Source: Saccharopolyspora galaxeae
GTDB taxonomy: Bacteria > Actinomycetota > Actinomycetes > Mycobacteriales > Pseudonocardiaceae
Reading direction: 5' to 3'
Assembly: GCF_016526145.1 (NCBI RefSeq)
Contig: NZ_JADDUE010000005.1
Coordinates: 186,001 to 250,000, forward strand
Length of the DNA stretch: 64,000 nucleotides
The notes under the pieces are model-generated. The model was given only the letters and a program-made list of their open reading frames with translations. It had not been told where the DNA came from and did no database searches. Position numbers and translations under genes: made by a program. Positions 16,858 to 25,465 of this stretch are shown here, piece by piece (the first letter of the stretch is position 1; each line of letters opens with the position of its first letter).

Positions 16858-17961
16858 ATGCAGTTCGGCATCTTCACGGTCAGCGATGTCACCACCGACC
16901 CGACCACGGGCCGGACCCCGGACGACACCGAGCGGGTCCGCTCGATGCTCAAGATCGCCCAGCACGCCGACCAGGCCGGGCTGGACGTGTTCGCGACCGG
17001 CGAGCACCACAACCCGCCGTTCGTGGCCTCCTCCCCGACCACCCTGCTCGGCTACCTGGCGGGCACCACCGACAACCTCGTGCTGTCCACCTCGACGACG
17101 CTGATCACCACGAACGATCCGGTCAAGATCGCCGAGGACTACGCGATGCTGCAGGTCATCACCGATGGCCGGATGGACCTGATGATGGGGCGCGGCAACA
17201 CCGGCCCGGTCTACCCGTGGTTCGGCTACGACATCCGGCAAGGCATGTCGCTGGCGCTGGAGCACTACGCGCTGCTGCGGCGGCTGTGGGAGGAAGAGGT
17301 CGTCGACTGGCAAGGCAAGTTCCGCACCCCGCTGCAAGGCTTCACCGCCACCCCGCGCCCGCTGGACGGCGTGCCGCCGTTCGTCTGGCACGGCTCCATC
17401 CGCAGCCCGGAGATCGCCGAGCAGGCCGCGTACTACGGCGACGGGTTCTTCCACAACAACATCTTCTGGCCCATGCACCACACCAAGCAGATGGTCCAGC
17501 ACTACCGGCAGCGCTTCGAGCACTACGGGCACGGCGCCGCGGATCAGGCGATCGTCGGGCTCGGCGGGCAGGCGTTCATGCGCAAGAACTCGCAGGACGC
17601 CTGGAACGAGTTCCGCCCGTACTTCGACAACGCGCCGGTGTACGGCCACGGGCCGACCATGGAGGACTTCACCACCGCCACCCCGCTGACCGTGGGCAGC
17701 CCCCAGCAGGTCATCGAGCGCTACGCGGCCATGCGCGAGGAAGTCGGCGACTACCAGCGCCAGCTGTTCCTGATGGACCACGCCGGACTGCCGCTCAAGA
17801 CCGTGCTGGAGCAGATCGACCACCTCGCCGAGGACGTGGTTCCGGTGCTGCGCAAGGAAATGGAGTCCAAGCGGCCCGCGCACGTGCCCTCCGACCCGCC
17901 GTCGCACGCCGACCGGGTCGCGCGGGCGAAGGCGGAGTCCGCACCGGAGCAGGTTCGGTGA
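16858..17961 (+). CDS. Luciferase-like flavin-dependent monooxygenase
   Basis: A 367-residue bacterial-luciferase-fold (TIM-barrel) protein. It begins MQFGIFTVSD and has the family's GEHHNPPF, LSTSTTLITTNDPVKIAEDYAMLQ and GRMDLMMGRGNTGPVYPWFG segments that line the FMN or F420 site. Members oxidise small organic molecules with reduced flavin supplied by a separate reductase. GGAGG precedes the ATG. The C-terminal 60 residues are helical and charged. It is monocistronic and convergent with a TSUP permease gene. The substrate cannot be inferred. Confidence 0.88.
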   Translation: MQFGIFTVSDVTTDPTTGRTPDDTERVRSMLKIAQHADQAGLDVFATGEHHNPPFVASSPTTLLGYLAGTTDNLVLSTSTTLITTNDPVKIAEDYAMLQVITDGRMDLMMGRGNTGPVYPWFGYDIRQGMSLALEHYALLRRLWEEEVVDWQGKFRTPLQGFTATPRPLDGVPPFVWHGSIRSPEIAEQAAYYGDGFFHNNIFWPMHHTKQMVQHYRQRFEHYGHGAADQAIVGLGGQAFMRKNSQDAWNEFRPYFDNAPVYGHGPTMEDFTTATPLTVGSPQQVIERYAAMREEVGDYQRQLFLMDHAGLPLKTVLEQIDHLAEDVVPVLRKEMESKRPAHVPSDPPSHADRVARAKAESAPEQVR

Positions 17962-17969
17962 CGGACCGG

Positions 17970-18000
17970 GCCGGGCACCGGACGATCCGCGTTGCCCGGC
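17970..18000. terminator. Hairpin between convergent genes
   Basis: GCCGGGCA (17970-17977) and TGCCCGGC (17993-18000) form an 8-bp stem with a 15-base loop in the 39-base gap between two convergent stops. It could serve both strands. No T-run is present. Confidence 0.4.
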
Positions 18001-18750
18001 TCACCGCACCAGCAACCACCCGACCGCCACGACGCCGATCACCACGACCGTCCAGCGCAGCACGGCAGGCGGGAGCCTGCGGCCGATCCTCGCGCCGATC
18101 AGCCCGCCGAGCGTGGAGCTGACCGCGAGCAAGCCGACCACCGGCCAGCTGATCGGCGCGACGAAGGCGTAGACCGCGCCCGCCACGATGTTGACCACCG
18201 CGGTCAGCGCGTTCTTGATGCCGTTGAGCCGCTGCAGCGAGTCCTCGACCAGCAACCCCATGACGCCGATGAGCATGATTCCCTGAGCCGCGGTGAAGTA
18301 GCCGCCGTAGGTCCCGACCAGGAAGATCCACACATACAGCAGCGGGCCTGCGCGGCGCGTGCCGGTGCCTGCGCGAAGATGTTTGGCCAGCAGCGGCTGG
18401 ATCGCGACGAGCAGGACCGAAAGACCGACCAGCGCCGGTACCACCGTCTCGAAGGCGTCCTGCGGCAGGGAAAGCAGCAGCGCCGTGCCCGCGATGGCGC
18501 CGAACAGCGACGCCACGGCGTACCGGACCAGTCTGCGGCGCTGCCCGACCAGCTCGTGCCGGTATCCGTACGCGCCGGTGACGGCACCGGGGATCAGCCC
18601 GATCGCGTTGGACGTCGTCGCGGTGACCGGCGGATGCCCGAGCGCGACGAGCACCGGGAACGTCACCAGCGTCCCCGAGCCGACCACCGTGTTGATCGTG
18701 CCCGCCCACAAGCCCGCGAAGGCGATCAGCACGCCATGCCACCACGTCAT
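18001..18750 (-). CDS. TSUP-family permease (TauE/SafE-like)
   Basis: A 249-residue membrane protein of about eight spans in two homologous halves. It has the TauE/SafE pattern GTINTVVGSGTLVTFPVLVALG with TTSNAIGLIPGAVTGAYGYR in half one and NGIKNALTAVVNIVAGAVYAF in half two. Relatives export sulfite, sulfoacetate or other small anions. It sits 38 bases downstream of the MFS permease gene on the same strand and may share its transcript. Sulfur-compound transport is possible, but no sulfonate-degradation gene is adjacent. Confidence 0.87.
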   Translation of the reverse strand: MTWWHGVLIAFAGLWAGTINTVVGSGTLVTFPVLVALGHPPVTATTSNAIGLIPGAVTGAYGYRHELVGQRRRLVRYAVASLFGAIAGTALLLSLPQDAFETVVPALVGLSVLLVAIQPLLAKHLRAGTGTRRAGPLLYVWIFLVGTYGGYFTAAQGIMLIGVMGLLVEDSLQRLNGIKNALTAVVNIVAGAVYAFVAPISWPVVGLLAVSSTLGGLIGARIGRRLPPAVLRWTVVVIGVVAVGWLLVR

Positions 18751-18788
18751 GGCCGCGAGCCTATGTTCCGGGTGGCGCTTTCGGCCGG

Positions 18789-20114
18789 TCAGCTACCCGA
18801 TGCGAGCTTCTCGGCCTCGCCGGTGGCGCTGCGCTGCCGCAGCAGCAGCACCGAAACCGCGGCCAGCAACGACGCCACCGCCAGGGCGTGGAGCCCGTAG
18901 GTCACCGTGCCGGTCTGGTCCTTGATGAAGCCGAAGCCGAACGGGGCGACGAACCCGCCCAGGTTCCCCAGCGAGTTGATCACCGCGATGGCCGGTGCGA
19001 CGATCCGCGGGCTCAGGCTGCGCTGCGGGATGGACCAGAACAGCGGACTGGCGCTTTTGAAGCCCATCGCGGCCAGGCACAGGAAGACCAGCGCGGGCCA
19101 CGGCGAGACCACCGCCGCCAGCCAGGTTCCGACCCCGGCGGTCAGCAGCGCGATCACCAGCAGCGGCCTGCGGTCGCCCGCGCGATCACCGGCCCGGCCC
19201 GCCAGGTACATCGCGATGACCGCGCAGATCCACGGCAGCGAGGACAGCAGTCCGACGGTGATGTCGTCGGTGCCGTCGATGCGGCGCACGATCGACGGCA
19301 GCCAGAAGGTGTTGGCGTAGATGGAAAGCTGGATGGCGAAGTAGATCCAGCAGAACAGCAGCAGTTTCGGCTGCAGCAGCAGCCGCCACCGCGATCCGGT
19401 TCCGCTATCCACTGTGGACTTGGCCGCGTCCTCCGCGGAAATCGCGTTCGTCAGCGCGGATTTCTCCGAGTCCGACAACCAGCGCGCATCGGCGATCTTC
19501 GAGTCCAGGAAGAAGAACGCGCCGATGCCGACCACGACCGACAGCGCGCCTTCCGCCCCGAACAACCACTGCCAGCCGTGCGCCCCGGCGACACCGTCCA
19601 ACGACAGCAGCGGACCGGACAGCGGCCCGGAGATCGCCGCGGCGATGGACGAGCCCGCGACGAACAGCGCCGTCGCCCGGCCGCGGTGCGAATCCGGCAG
19701 CCAGCGGGTGAAGTAGAAGATCACCGCGGGGAAGAAGCCCGCTTCGGCCGCGCCGAGCAGGAACCGCAGCACGTAGAACATCGTCGGGCTGGACACGAAC
19801 GCCGTCGCGGCCGAGACCAGCCCCCAGCTGACCATGATCCGGGTCAGCCAGACCTTGGCGCCGAAGCGCTCCATCAGCACGTTGCTGGGCAGCTCGAACA
19901 GCGCGTAGGCGATGAAGAACAACCCGGCGCCGAAACCGTAGGCCGTGGCGCCGATCCCGACGTCGACCTCCAGGTAGGTCTCGGCGTAGCCGATGTTCGA
20001 GCGGTTGAGCTGGTTGCAGATCAGCATCAGCACGAACAGCGGCACGACCCGGCGGAAAACCTTGCCGATCGCCGTGGCCAGCGCGGGATCCTGCTGCTGG
20101 GAGGGGAACTGCAT
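18789..20114 (-). CDS. MFS transporter, anion:cation symporter (phthalate permease) type
   Basis: A 441-residue MFS permease with 12 spans. It shows the ACS-family pattern: the DQLNR-like ICNQLNRSNIGYA in span 1, YALFELPSNVLMERFGAKVWLTRIM after span 2, and FLLGAAEAGFFPAVIFYFTRWLP in span 4. ACS permeases carry organic anions such as phthalate, hydroxyphenylacetate, tartrate or glucarate. It lies directly downstream of the LysR gene that faces the meta-cleavage operon, so uptake of that operon's aromatic substrate is the best guess. Confidence 0.9.
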   Translation of the reverse strand: MQFPSQQQDPALATAIGKVFRRVVPLFVLMLICNQLNRSNIGYAETYLEVDVGIGATAYGFGAGLFFIAYALFELPSNVLMERFGAKVWLTRIMVSWGLVSAATAFVSSPTMFYVLRFLLGAAEAGFFPAVIFYFTRWLPDSHRGRATALFVAGSSIAAAISGPLSGPLLSLDGVAGAHGWQWLFGAEGALSVVVGIGAFFFLDSKIADARWLSDSEKSALTNAISAEDAAKSTVDSGTGSRWRLLLQPKLLLFCWIYFAIQLSIYANTFWLPSIVRRIDGTDDITVGLLSSLPWICAVIAMYLAGRAGDRAGDRRPLLVIALLTAGVGTWLAAVVSPWPALVFLCLAAMGFKSASPLFWSIPQRSLSPRIVAPAIAVINSLGNLGGFVAPFGFGFIKDQTGTVTYGLHALAVASLLAAVSVLLLRQRSATGEAEKLASGS

Positions 20115-20246
20115 CGGTCACTCCTCGACACGCCAAGAATCGGTGCCCTCGCGGGAATCCGTGGATCATGACCGTAGAAGTGCTCGCGGATCCCCGTCCA
20201 AACCCGATTCGGCAACGATGCATACCCGCGTTGAATCGGCGGGCGC

Positions 20247-21176
20247 CTATTCGTCCGCGGAACCCTTCGCGTTCACCTGCGCGCCCACCCGCGCGACGAC
20301 CTCCCGCAACCATCGGTGCCGCGCGTCCTGGCGGTGCGTGGGGTGCCACCACATCGCTTCCTTGATCGGCACCGCGGCGAACGGGCATTCCAGCAATCGC
20401 ACCCCGGCGGCCGGTGCGATCTTGCGCGCGAGGCGCTGCTGGATCAGCGCGATCCGGCCGGTGCCCGCCACCAGGAACGGCATCGACTGGAAGTTCTCCA
20501 CGACCACCTCGATCCGGGGTTCGACACCCAGCATCGTCAGCTGCCGCAACGCGGGGGCGTAATCGGTGGGCCGGTGGTGCAGCACCACCCACGGCAGGCG
20601 GGCGAGGTCGTCCTGGCTGAGCCGTTCGCCGACGGTCGCGTTGTCCGCGGCGACCATGCACAGCCAGCGGTCCTCGTAGAGTTCCACGGCCGGGTAGTCC
20701 GCCAGGAAACCGTGCGGCATGAACAGGCCGTCGGTGCCTGCCAGCGTCGCCGCGATGTCGTCCACCGCGGGCACGGTGATCTGGTGGAACCGCAAGCGCA
20801 CGCCGGGGGCTTCGGCGTGGATGGTGCGGGAGAGCGGCTCACCGATCACGGCCAGCGCGTAGTCCGAGGTCGTGAAGGTGAACTCGGTGTCGGCAGCGGC
20901 GGGGTCGAAGCGGTTGTGCGTGTCGAACAACCGCTCCAGCACGTCGTGCGCCGAGGACACCCGGTCCAGCAGGGTCGTTCCCAGCGGGGTGAGCCGGTAG
21001 CCGTTTCCCGCGCGGGACAGCAGCTCGTCGTCGAAGTGGCGGCGCAGCCTGCTCAGCGCCGCGCTGGTCGCGGGCTGGCTGAGCCCGACGCGCCGCCCGG
21101 CGCGGGTGACGTTGCGTTCCTCCAGCAGCGCCCGCAGCACGGGCACGAGGTTGAGGTCGAGTGCGTTCAGGTTCAC
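20247..21176 (-). CDS. LysR-family regulator of the meta-cleavage operon
   Basis: A 309-residue LTTR. The N-terminal winged helix (LDLNLVPVLRALLEERNVTRAGRRVGLSQPATSAALSRLR) is typical, and the effector domain follows from about residue 95 with the FTFTTSDYALAVIG start seen in NodD/NahR/PnbR-like members that respond to aromatic compounds. It is transcribed divergently from the dioxygenase operon across a 190-base gap holding two T-N11-A sites, the standard arrangement for an activator of the neighbouring operon. The aromatic substrate or an intermediate is the likely co-inducer. Confidence 0.9.
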   Translation of the reverse strand: MNLNALDLNLVPVLRALLEERNVTRAGRRVGLSQPATSAALSRLRRHFDDELLSRAGNGYRLTPLGTTLLDRVSSAHDVLERLFDTHNRFDPAAADTEFTFTTSDYALAVIGEPLSRTIHAEAPGVRLRFHQITVPAVDDIAATLAGTDGLFMPHGFLADYPAVELYEDRWLCMVAADNATVGERLSQDDLARLPWVVLHHRPTDYAPALRQLTMLGVEPRIEVVVENFQSMPFLVAGTGRIALIQQRLARKIAPAAGVRLLECPFAAVPIKEAMWWHPTHRQDARHRWLREVVARVGAQVNAKGSADE

Positions 21177-21203
21177 GGGCCGGTGTTCACCTCACGAATG
21201 CCG

Positions 21204-21249
21204 ATTCATGGCACGAATGCTGACCATATGGGAAATCGATTTTGTCGAT
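21204..21249. promoter_or_regulatory. Two LysR-type boxes in the divergent promoter
   Basis: ATTC-N7-GAAT (21204-21218) and ATCGA-N5-TCGAT (21235-21249) both contain the T-N11-A core of LTTR sites and lie about 30 bases apart, three helical turns centre to centre. This matches the usual recognition and activation site pair between a LysR gene and its divergent target. Binding by the adjacent regulator is inferred. Confidence 0.55.
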
Positions 21250-21366
21250 GCCCGCTCGGCCCGTGAGAGTAGAGGGCGCGCCGGGTTCTTCGCGCGCCAG
21301 GCCGGATCGACGGCGTTCCCGCGGCGACCGCGAGCGCGCGCCCGAACGACCGAGCAAGGAGGAAAG

Positions 21367-22350
21367 ATGACCGAAGTTCTGCTGTCGCAGCTGGCGCACG
21401 TCGAAGTGTTCAGCCCGCGCCCGGACGACACGGTGCGGTGGTTCACCGACGCCCTCGGGCTGGAGGAGACCACGCGCGACGGTCGTTCCGTCTACCTGCG
21501 CGGCTGGGGCGAATGGCTGCACCACAGCGTTCAGGTCACCGAAGGCGACCAGCCCGGGATGGGCCGCGCCGGGTGGCGCACCCAAGGGCCCGATGACGTC
21601 GCCACCATCGCCGAGCGAGTCGAGTCCTCCGGGATCCGGGGTGAGTGGTTCGACGACCTCGCGGGGCAGGGCCGCACGTTCCGGTTCCGCGCACCCGGCG
21701 GTCACCTGCAGGAGGTGTTCTGGGAGGCCGAGCGCTACCAGGCTCCGCCGCAGCTGCGCACGGACATGCCCGACCGCCCGCAGAAGTACCGGCCGCGCGG
21801 CGCCGCGGTGCGCTACATCGACCACGTCACGATCGGCACCGACGGGATCGACCGCGACGTGGAGTTCTACAAGAGCCACCTCGGGCACCGGCACACCGCG
21901 CGGGTGGTTCCGGAACTCGGTTCGGACATGACGGTGTTCTCCACGCTGACCACCAACCACAGTGGACACGACCTCGGCCTGGTGCCGGATTTCTCGGGCG
22001 TTGCCGGGCGGATCAACCACGTCGCGTTCTGGGTCGATCAGCGCTACGACGTGCTGCGCGCCGCCGACGTGTTCCTGGGCGACGACACGCTCATCGAGTT
22101 CGGTCCGGGCGTGCACGGCATCGGCGAGATCACCTATCTCTACGTGCGCGAGCCCGGCGGGTTGCGCATCGAGCTCAATTCCGGCGGATACCGCAACTTC
22201 CTACCGGACTGGGAGCCGGCCACCTGGACTCCGGACCTCGGTTCGGTCAGCTTCTACCGCAATCTGGGGATGCCGGAGTCCATGATGGAGTCCTTCCCGC
22301 CCGCGGCGATCAACATCGACGAGTTGAAGCGCACCAACCAGTTCGCCTGA
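21367..22350 (+). CDS. Extradiol ring-cleavage dioxygenase (type I, two-domain)
   Basis: A 327-residue vicinal-oxygen-chelate enzyme with two glyoxalase-fold halves. The Fe(II) ligands are intact in the C-terminal half: His153 (YIDHVTIG), His218 (INHVAFWVD) and Glu269 (LRIELNSGG). It opens a catechol ring next to the diol, giving a 2-hydroxymuconate-semialdehyde-type product. Catechol, homoprotocatechuate or a carboxylated catechol are possible substrates. A strong AAGGAGGAAAG precedes the ATG at 21367. It is the first gene of a six-gene operon. Confidence 0.93.
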   Translation: MTEVLLSQLAHVEVFSPRPDDTVRWFTDALGLEETTRDGRSVYLRGWGEWLHHSVQVTEGDQPGMGRAGWRTQGPDDVATIAERVESSGIRGEWFDDLAGQGRTFRFRAPGGHLQEVFWEAERYQAPPQLRTDMPDRPQKYRPRGAAVRYIDHVTIGTDGIDRDVEFYKSHLGHRHTARVVPELGSDMTVFSTLTTNHSGHDLGLVPDFSGVAGRINHVAFWVDQRYDVLRAADVFLGDDTLIEFGPGVHGIGEITYLYVREPGGLRIELNSGGYRNFLPDWEPATWTPDLGSVSFYRNLGMPESMMESFPPAAINIDELKRTNQFA

Positions 22351-22373
22351 ACCCGATGCGCAGCGAGGACTCG

Positions 22374-23345
22374 ATGCCGCTCCCAGCACCGTTCGCCCTG
22401 GGCACCTTTTCCGATCAGCAGCGGGAACCGTTCCCCGGCCTCGTCGTCGATGACCGGGTCCTGGACCTGCGCGGGGCCCTCGACCCGGGCCCGCATTCGG
22501 TGCAGGTCCTGTTGCAGAACTGGCGGCGCGTGCTGCCGGAACTGCGCGAACTCGCGCACGACGATGCGCGGGACTGGCGCGCGATCGGAGATCTGCGGGT
22601 GCACGCGCCGGTGCAGCCGCGGCAGATCTTCCAAACCGGGGCCAACTACCGCCGGCACGTCATCGATCTGGAGCTCGCGCACCGCTCCCCCGACGATCCG
22701 CGCCCGCCGGAACAGGCCCGCGCGGAGATCGCCGACGTGATGGACCGGCGTGCGGCCGATGGCGTGCCTTACGTGTTCATCGGCCTGCCCGGCGCGATCA
22801 CCGGTCCGTACGACGACGTGGTTCTGCCGTCGTGGTGCGCGAAACCGGACTGGGAGCTGGAACTGGCCGCGGTGATCGGCGAGCCCGCGTACCGGATCAC
22901 GCCCGCCCAGAGCCTCGCGCACGTGGCCGGGTACACGATCGCCAACGACCTCACCGACCGGGCGAGCGTGTTCCGCAGCGACATGCCTGCGATCGGCACG
23001 GACTGGCTGCGCGCCAAGAACGCTCCCGGGTTCACCCCGATCGGCCCCTACCTGGTGCCCGCGGAATTCGTCGACGACCGGTCGGACCTGCGGCTCACGT
23101 TGCGGCTCAACGGAGAGATCAAACAGGACGAGTCCACATCGGACATGCTGTTCGATCTGACGCGGGTGATCTCCTACGTCTCGCAGACCGCGCGGTTGCT
23201 GCCCGGAGACCTGGTGCTGACCGGCTCGCCCGCCGGGAACGGGATGCATTGGGGACGGTTGCTGCGCAGCGGCGATGTCATGGAATCCACCATCAGCGGG
23301 CTGGGCGCGCAACGAACCCGCTGCGTCGCGGAGGAGCAGCGGTGA
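22374..23345 (+). CDS. Fumarylacetoacetate hydrolase-family protein 1
   Basis: A 323-residue FAH-fold enzyme. Its metal site carries ExE (Glu161, Glu163, in WELELAAVIG) and Asp192 (IANDLTDR), followed by RAKNAPGFTPIGPYLV and GDLVLTGSPAGNGMHWGR. Family members hydrolyse, isomerise, hydrate or decarboxylate 2-oxo acids formed after ring cleavage. The ATG at 22374 has GAGG at a 5-base spacing, and an alternative ATG is at 22356. It overlaps the next gene by 4 bp (GTGA). It probably processes the dioxygenase product together with the second FAH protein at the operon's end. Confidence 0.88.
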   Translation: MPLPAPFALGTFSDQQREPFPGLVVDDRVLDLRGALDPGPHSVQVLLQNWRRVLPELRELAHDDARDWRAIGDLRVHAPVQPRQIFQTGANYRRHVIDLELAHRSPDDPRPPEQARAEIADVMDRRAADGVPYVFIGLPGAITGPYDDVVLPSWCAKPDWELELAAVIGEPAYRITPAQSLAHVAGYTIANDLTDRASVFRSDMPAIGTDWLRAKNAPGFTPIGPYLVPAEFVDDRSDLRLTLRLNGEIKQDESTSDMLFDLTRVISYVSQTARLLPGDLVLTGSPAGNGMHWGRLLRSGDVMESTISGLGAQRTRCVAEEQR

Positions 23346-24295
23346 ACCGGCACGATCCCGAGTCCGAAGTGGCCGAAGCCGCCCGCCGCTGCCGCAACTG
23401 GGGGCGGTGGGGCCCCGACGACCGGCTGGGCACGCTGAACTTCCTGGACGCGGCGAACCGTCGCGGGGCTGCGCAACTGGTCCGCCGCGGCGTGAGCCTG
23501 TCGCTGTCGCTGCCGTTCGACATGGACGGTCCGCAGAAGGGCTGGCGCCGCCGCACGAACCCGGTGCACACCATGCTGGACACCGGAACCGACGCCGCGA
23601 TGGGCAAGCAGGGATTCCCGCACGGAATCGGCGGCGCCGACGACGTGATCTCCATGCCGCTGCAGTGCTCCACGCAATGGGACGGGCTGGGCCACATCTT
23701 CGATCGCGGCAAGGCGTGGAACGGCCGCGACGCCGCGGAAACCGTCACTTCCGATGGCGACCTGGTAACCGGCGTGCAGCACATGGCCCCGCACGTCGCC
23801 GGGCGCGGCGTGCTGCTCGACGTCGGCCGAGTCATCGGTGACGGCGAACTCCCGGACGGCTTCGCCATCACCGAGCGGCAGCTGACCGACACCGCCGAAT
23901 CGCACGGCGTGGTGCTCGACCGCGGCGACATCGTGCTGGTCCGCACCGGGCAGCTGGCCCGCGCCAAGCGGGACGGTTGGCACGACTACGCGGGCGGGCC
24001 GGCACCAGGATTGTCGTTCACCACCGCCGATTGGCTGCACCGCAGCGAAATCGCCGCGATCGCCACCGATACGTGGGGGTTCGAGGTCCGCCCCAACGAG
24101 TTCGAGCACGCTTTCCAACCGTTGCACCAGGTCGCCATCCCGAACATCGGCCTGCTGATCGGCGAGATGTGGGACCTGGAGGCGCTCGCCGCCGACTGCG
24201 CCGCGGACGGCGTGCATGAGTTCTGGCTCACCGCGGCTCCCCTGCCGATCACCGGTGCGGTCGGTTCTCCGGTGAACCCGATCGCCGTCAAGTAG
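23342..24295 (+). CDS. Cyclase-family (kynurenine formamidase-like) hydrolase with altered metal motif
   Basis: A 317-residue member of the cyclase/metal-dependent hydrolase fold (PF04199-type). The usual HxGTHxDxPxH block is replaced by QCSTQWDGLGHIF (108-120). Asp114 and His118 remain, but the first His pair is absent. Downstream GVLLDV, a RGDIVLVRTG strand and NIGLLIGEMWDLEALA are family-like. Members with the STQWDGLGH variant form a recognised subgroup with poorly known substrates. It may hydrolyse an amide or lactone in the aromatic pathway. The GTG start overlaps the FAH stop. Confidence 0.83.
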   Translation: MNRHDPESEVAEAARRCRNWGRWGPDDRLGTLNFLDAANRRGAAQLVRRGVSLSLSLPFDMDGPQKGWRRRTNPVHTMLDTGTDAAMGKQGFPHGIGGADDVISMPLQCSTQWDGLGHIFDRGKAWNGRDAAETVTSDGDLVTGVQHMAPHVAGRGVLLDVGRVIGDGELPDGFAITERQLTDTAESHGVVLDRGDIVLVRTGQLARAKRDGWHDYAGGPAPGLSFTTADWLHRSEIAAIATDTWGFEVRPNEFEHAFQPLHQVAIPNIGLLIGEMWDLEALAADCAADGVHEFWLTAAPLPITGAVGSPVNPIAVK

Positions 24296-24334
24296 TCCGC
24301 CGTTCCCACGGCAGGAGTCGTGGAAGGAGTCAGC

Positions 24335-25465
24335 ATGTCCACCAGTCGAGCCGTCCTCGTCGTCGGCGGCGGTACCACGGGCAACGCCTTGGCGGTGCTG
24401 CTGCGCCGCGCGGGTGTGGCCGTCGACCTCGTCGAGTCCAAGCAGGACTGGGACGCGACCGCCGGTTCGGGGATCACGTTGCAGGGCAACGCGTTGCGGG
24501 TGCTGCGCGAGGTCGGAGTCTGGGACGAGTTGCGCACCCAGGGCTATCCGTTCGACTCGCTCGGCATCCGGGCACCGGACGGCTCGCTGCTGCACGTCGG
24601 CGACGATCTGCGCACCGGCGGGCCGGAGCTGCCCGCGACGCTGGGCACGGATCGCGCGCAGCTGCAACGGCTGCTCATCGACCGGGTGCGCGGCGCGGGC
24701 GTCGAAGTGCGGCTGGCGACCACGATCACGTCGCTGCAGCAGCACCCGGATCAGGTCGAAGCCGCCTTCTCCGACGGCACCGGCGGCCACTACGACTTGG
24801 TCGTCGGCGCGGACGGACTGCACTCGCGCACCCGGGAACTGATCGGCATACCGGATCGGCCCGCACCGACCGGAATGGACATCTGGCGGGCGGCCGTGCC
24901 ACGTCCACCGGAGGTGACTCGAACCGAGATCGTCTACGGCGGGCGATGCTGCATCGCCGGGTACTGCCCGACCGGGCAACGCAGCATGTACGCCTACCTG
25001 GTCGAGCGCACCCGGGATGGCACGAACCTCCCGCGGAGTTCGTACGCTGCGGAAATGCGCTCGCTCGCGGAGGGCTACGGCGGGCCGTGGCGGGGTATCC
25101 GCGCGGCGCTCGCGGACTCGGCGCAGGTCAATCGCACCCGGTTCGACCACATGCTGATCGCCGGTCCCTGGCACCGCGGCCGGGTCGTGCTGGCCGGGGA
25201 CGCGGCCCACTGCTGCCCGCCCACGCTGGCCCAGGGCGCGGCGATGTCCCTTGAGGACGCTTCCGTGCTGGCCGAACTGCTCACCACGCGAAACGCCTGG
25301 GACGAGCCGTTGTTGGCCGAATATCAGCAGCGCCGGTCGCGGCGGGTGCGCCCGGTGGTCGAAGCTTCCGTGCAGATCACCAAGAAATTGCTGGCCGGTG
25401 CGGACGGCGCGGCCATCCCGGAGATCATGGAACCCGCGATGTCCGCCCTCCAGGAGGCACCGTGA
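24335..25465 (+). CDS. FAD-dependent aromatic monooxygenase
   Basis: A 376-residue class A flavoprotein hydroxylase. The dinucleotide fold is VLVVGGGTTGNALA (7-20), DG lies in VVGADGLHSRTR (about 157-166), and the ribityl-binding GD is in VVLAGDAAHCCPPTLAQGA (288-289). Salicylate, 3- or 6-hydroxybenzoate and hydroxynicotinate hydroxylases share this layout. It uses NAD(P)H and O2 to add an ortho or para hydroxyl, which would generate the diol for the extradiol dioxygenase. GGAAGGAGT precedes the ATG. The last bases overlap the amidohydrolase start. Confidence 0.9.
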   Translation: MSTSRAVLVVGGGTTGNALAVLLRRAGVAVDLVESKQDWDATAGSGITLQGNALRVLREVGVWDELRTQGYPFDSLGIRAPDGSLLHVGDDLRTGGPELPATLGTDRAQLQRLLIDRVRGAGVEVRLATTITSLQQHPDQVEAAFSDGTGGHYDLVVGADGLHSRTRELIGIPDRPAPTGMDIWRAAVPRPPEVTRTEIVYGGRCCIAGYCPTGQRSMYAYLVERTRDGTNLPRSSYAAEMRSLAEGYGGPWRGIRAALADSAQVNRTRFDHMLIAGPWHRGRVVLAGDAAHCCPPTLAQGAAMSLEDASVLAELLTTRNAWDEPLLAEYQQRRSRRVRPVVEASVQITKKLLAGADGAAIPEIMEPAMSALQEAP

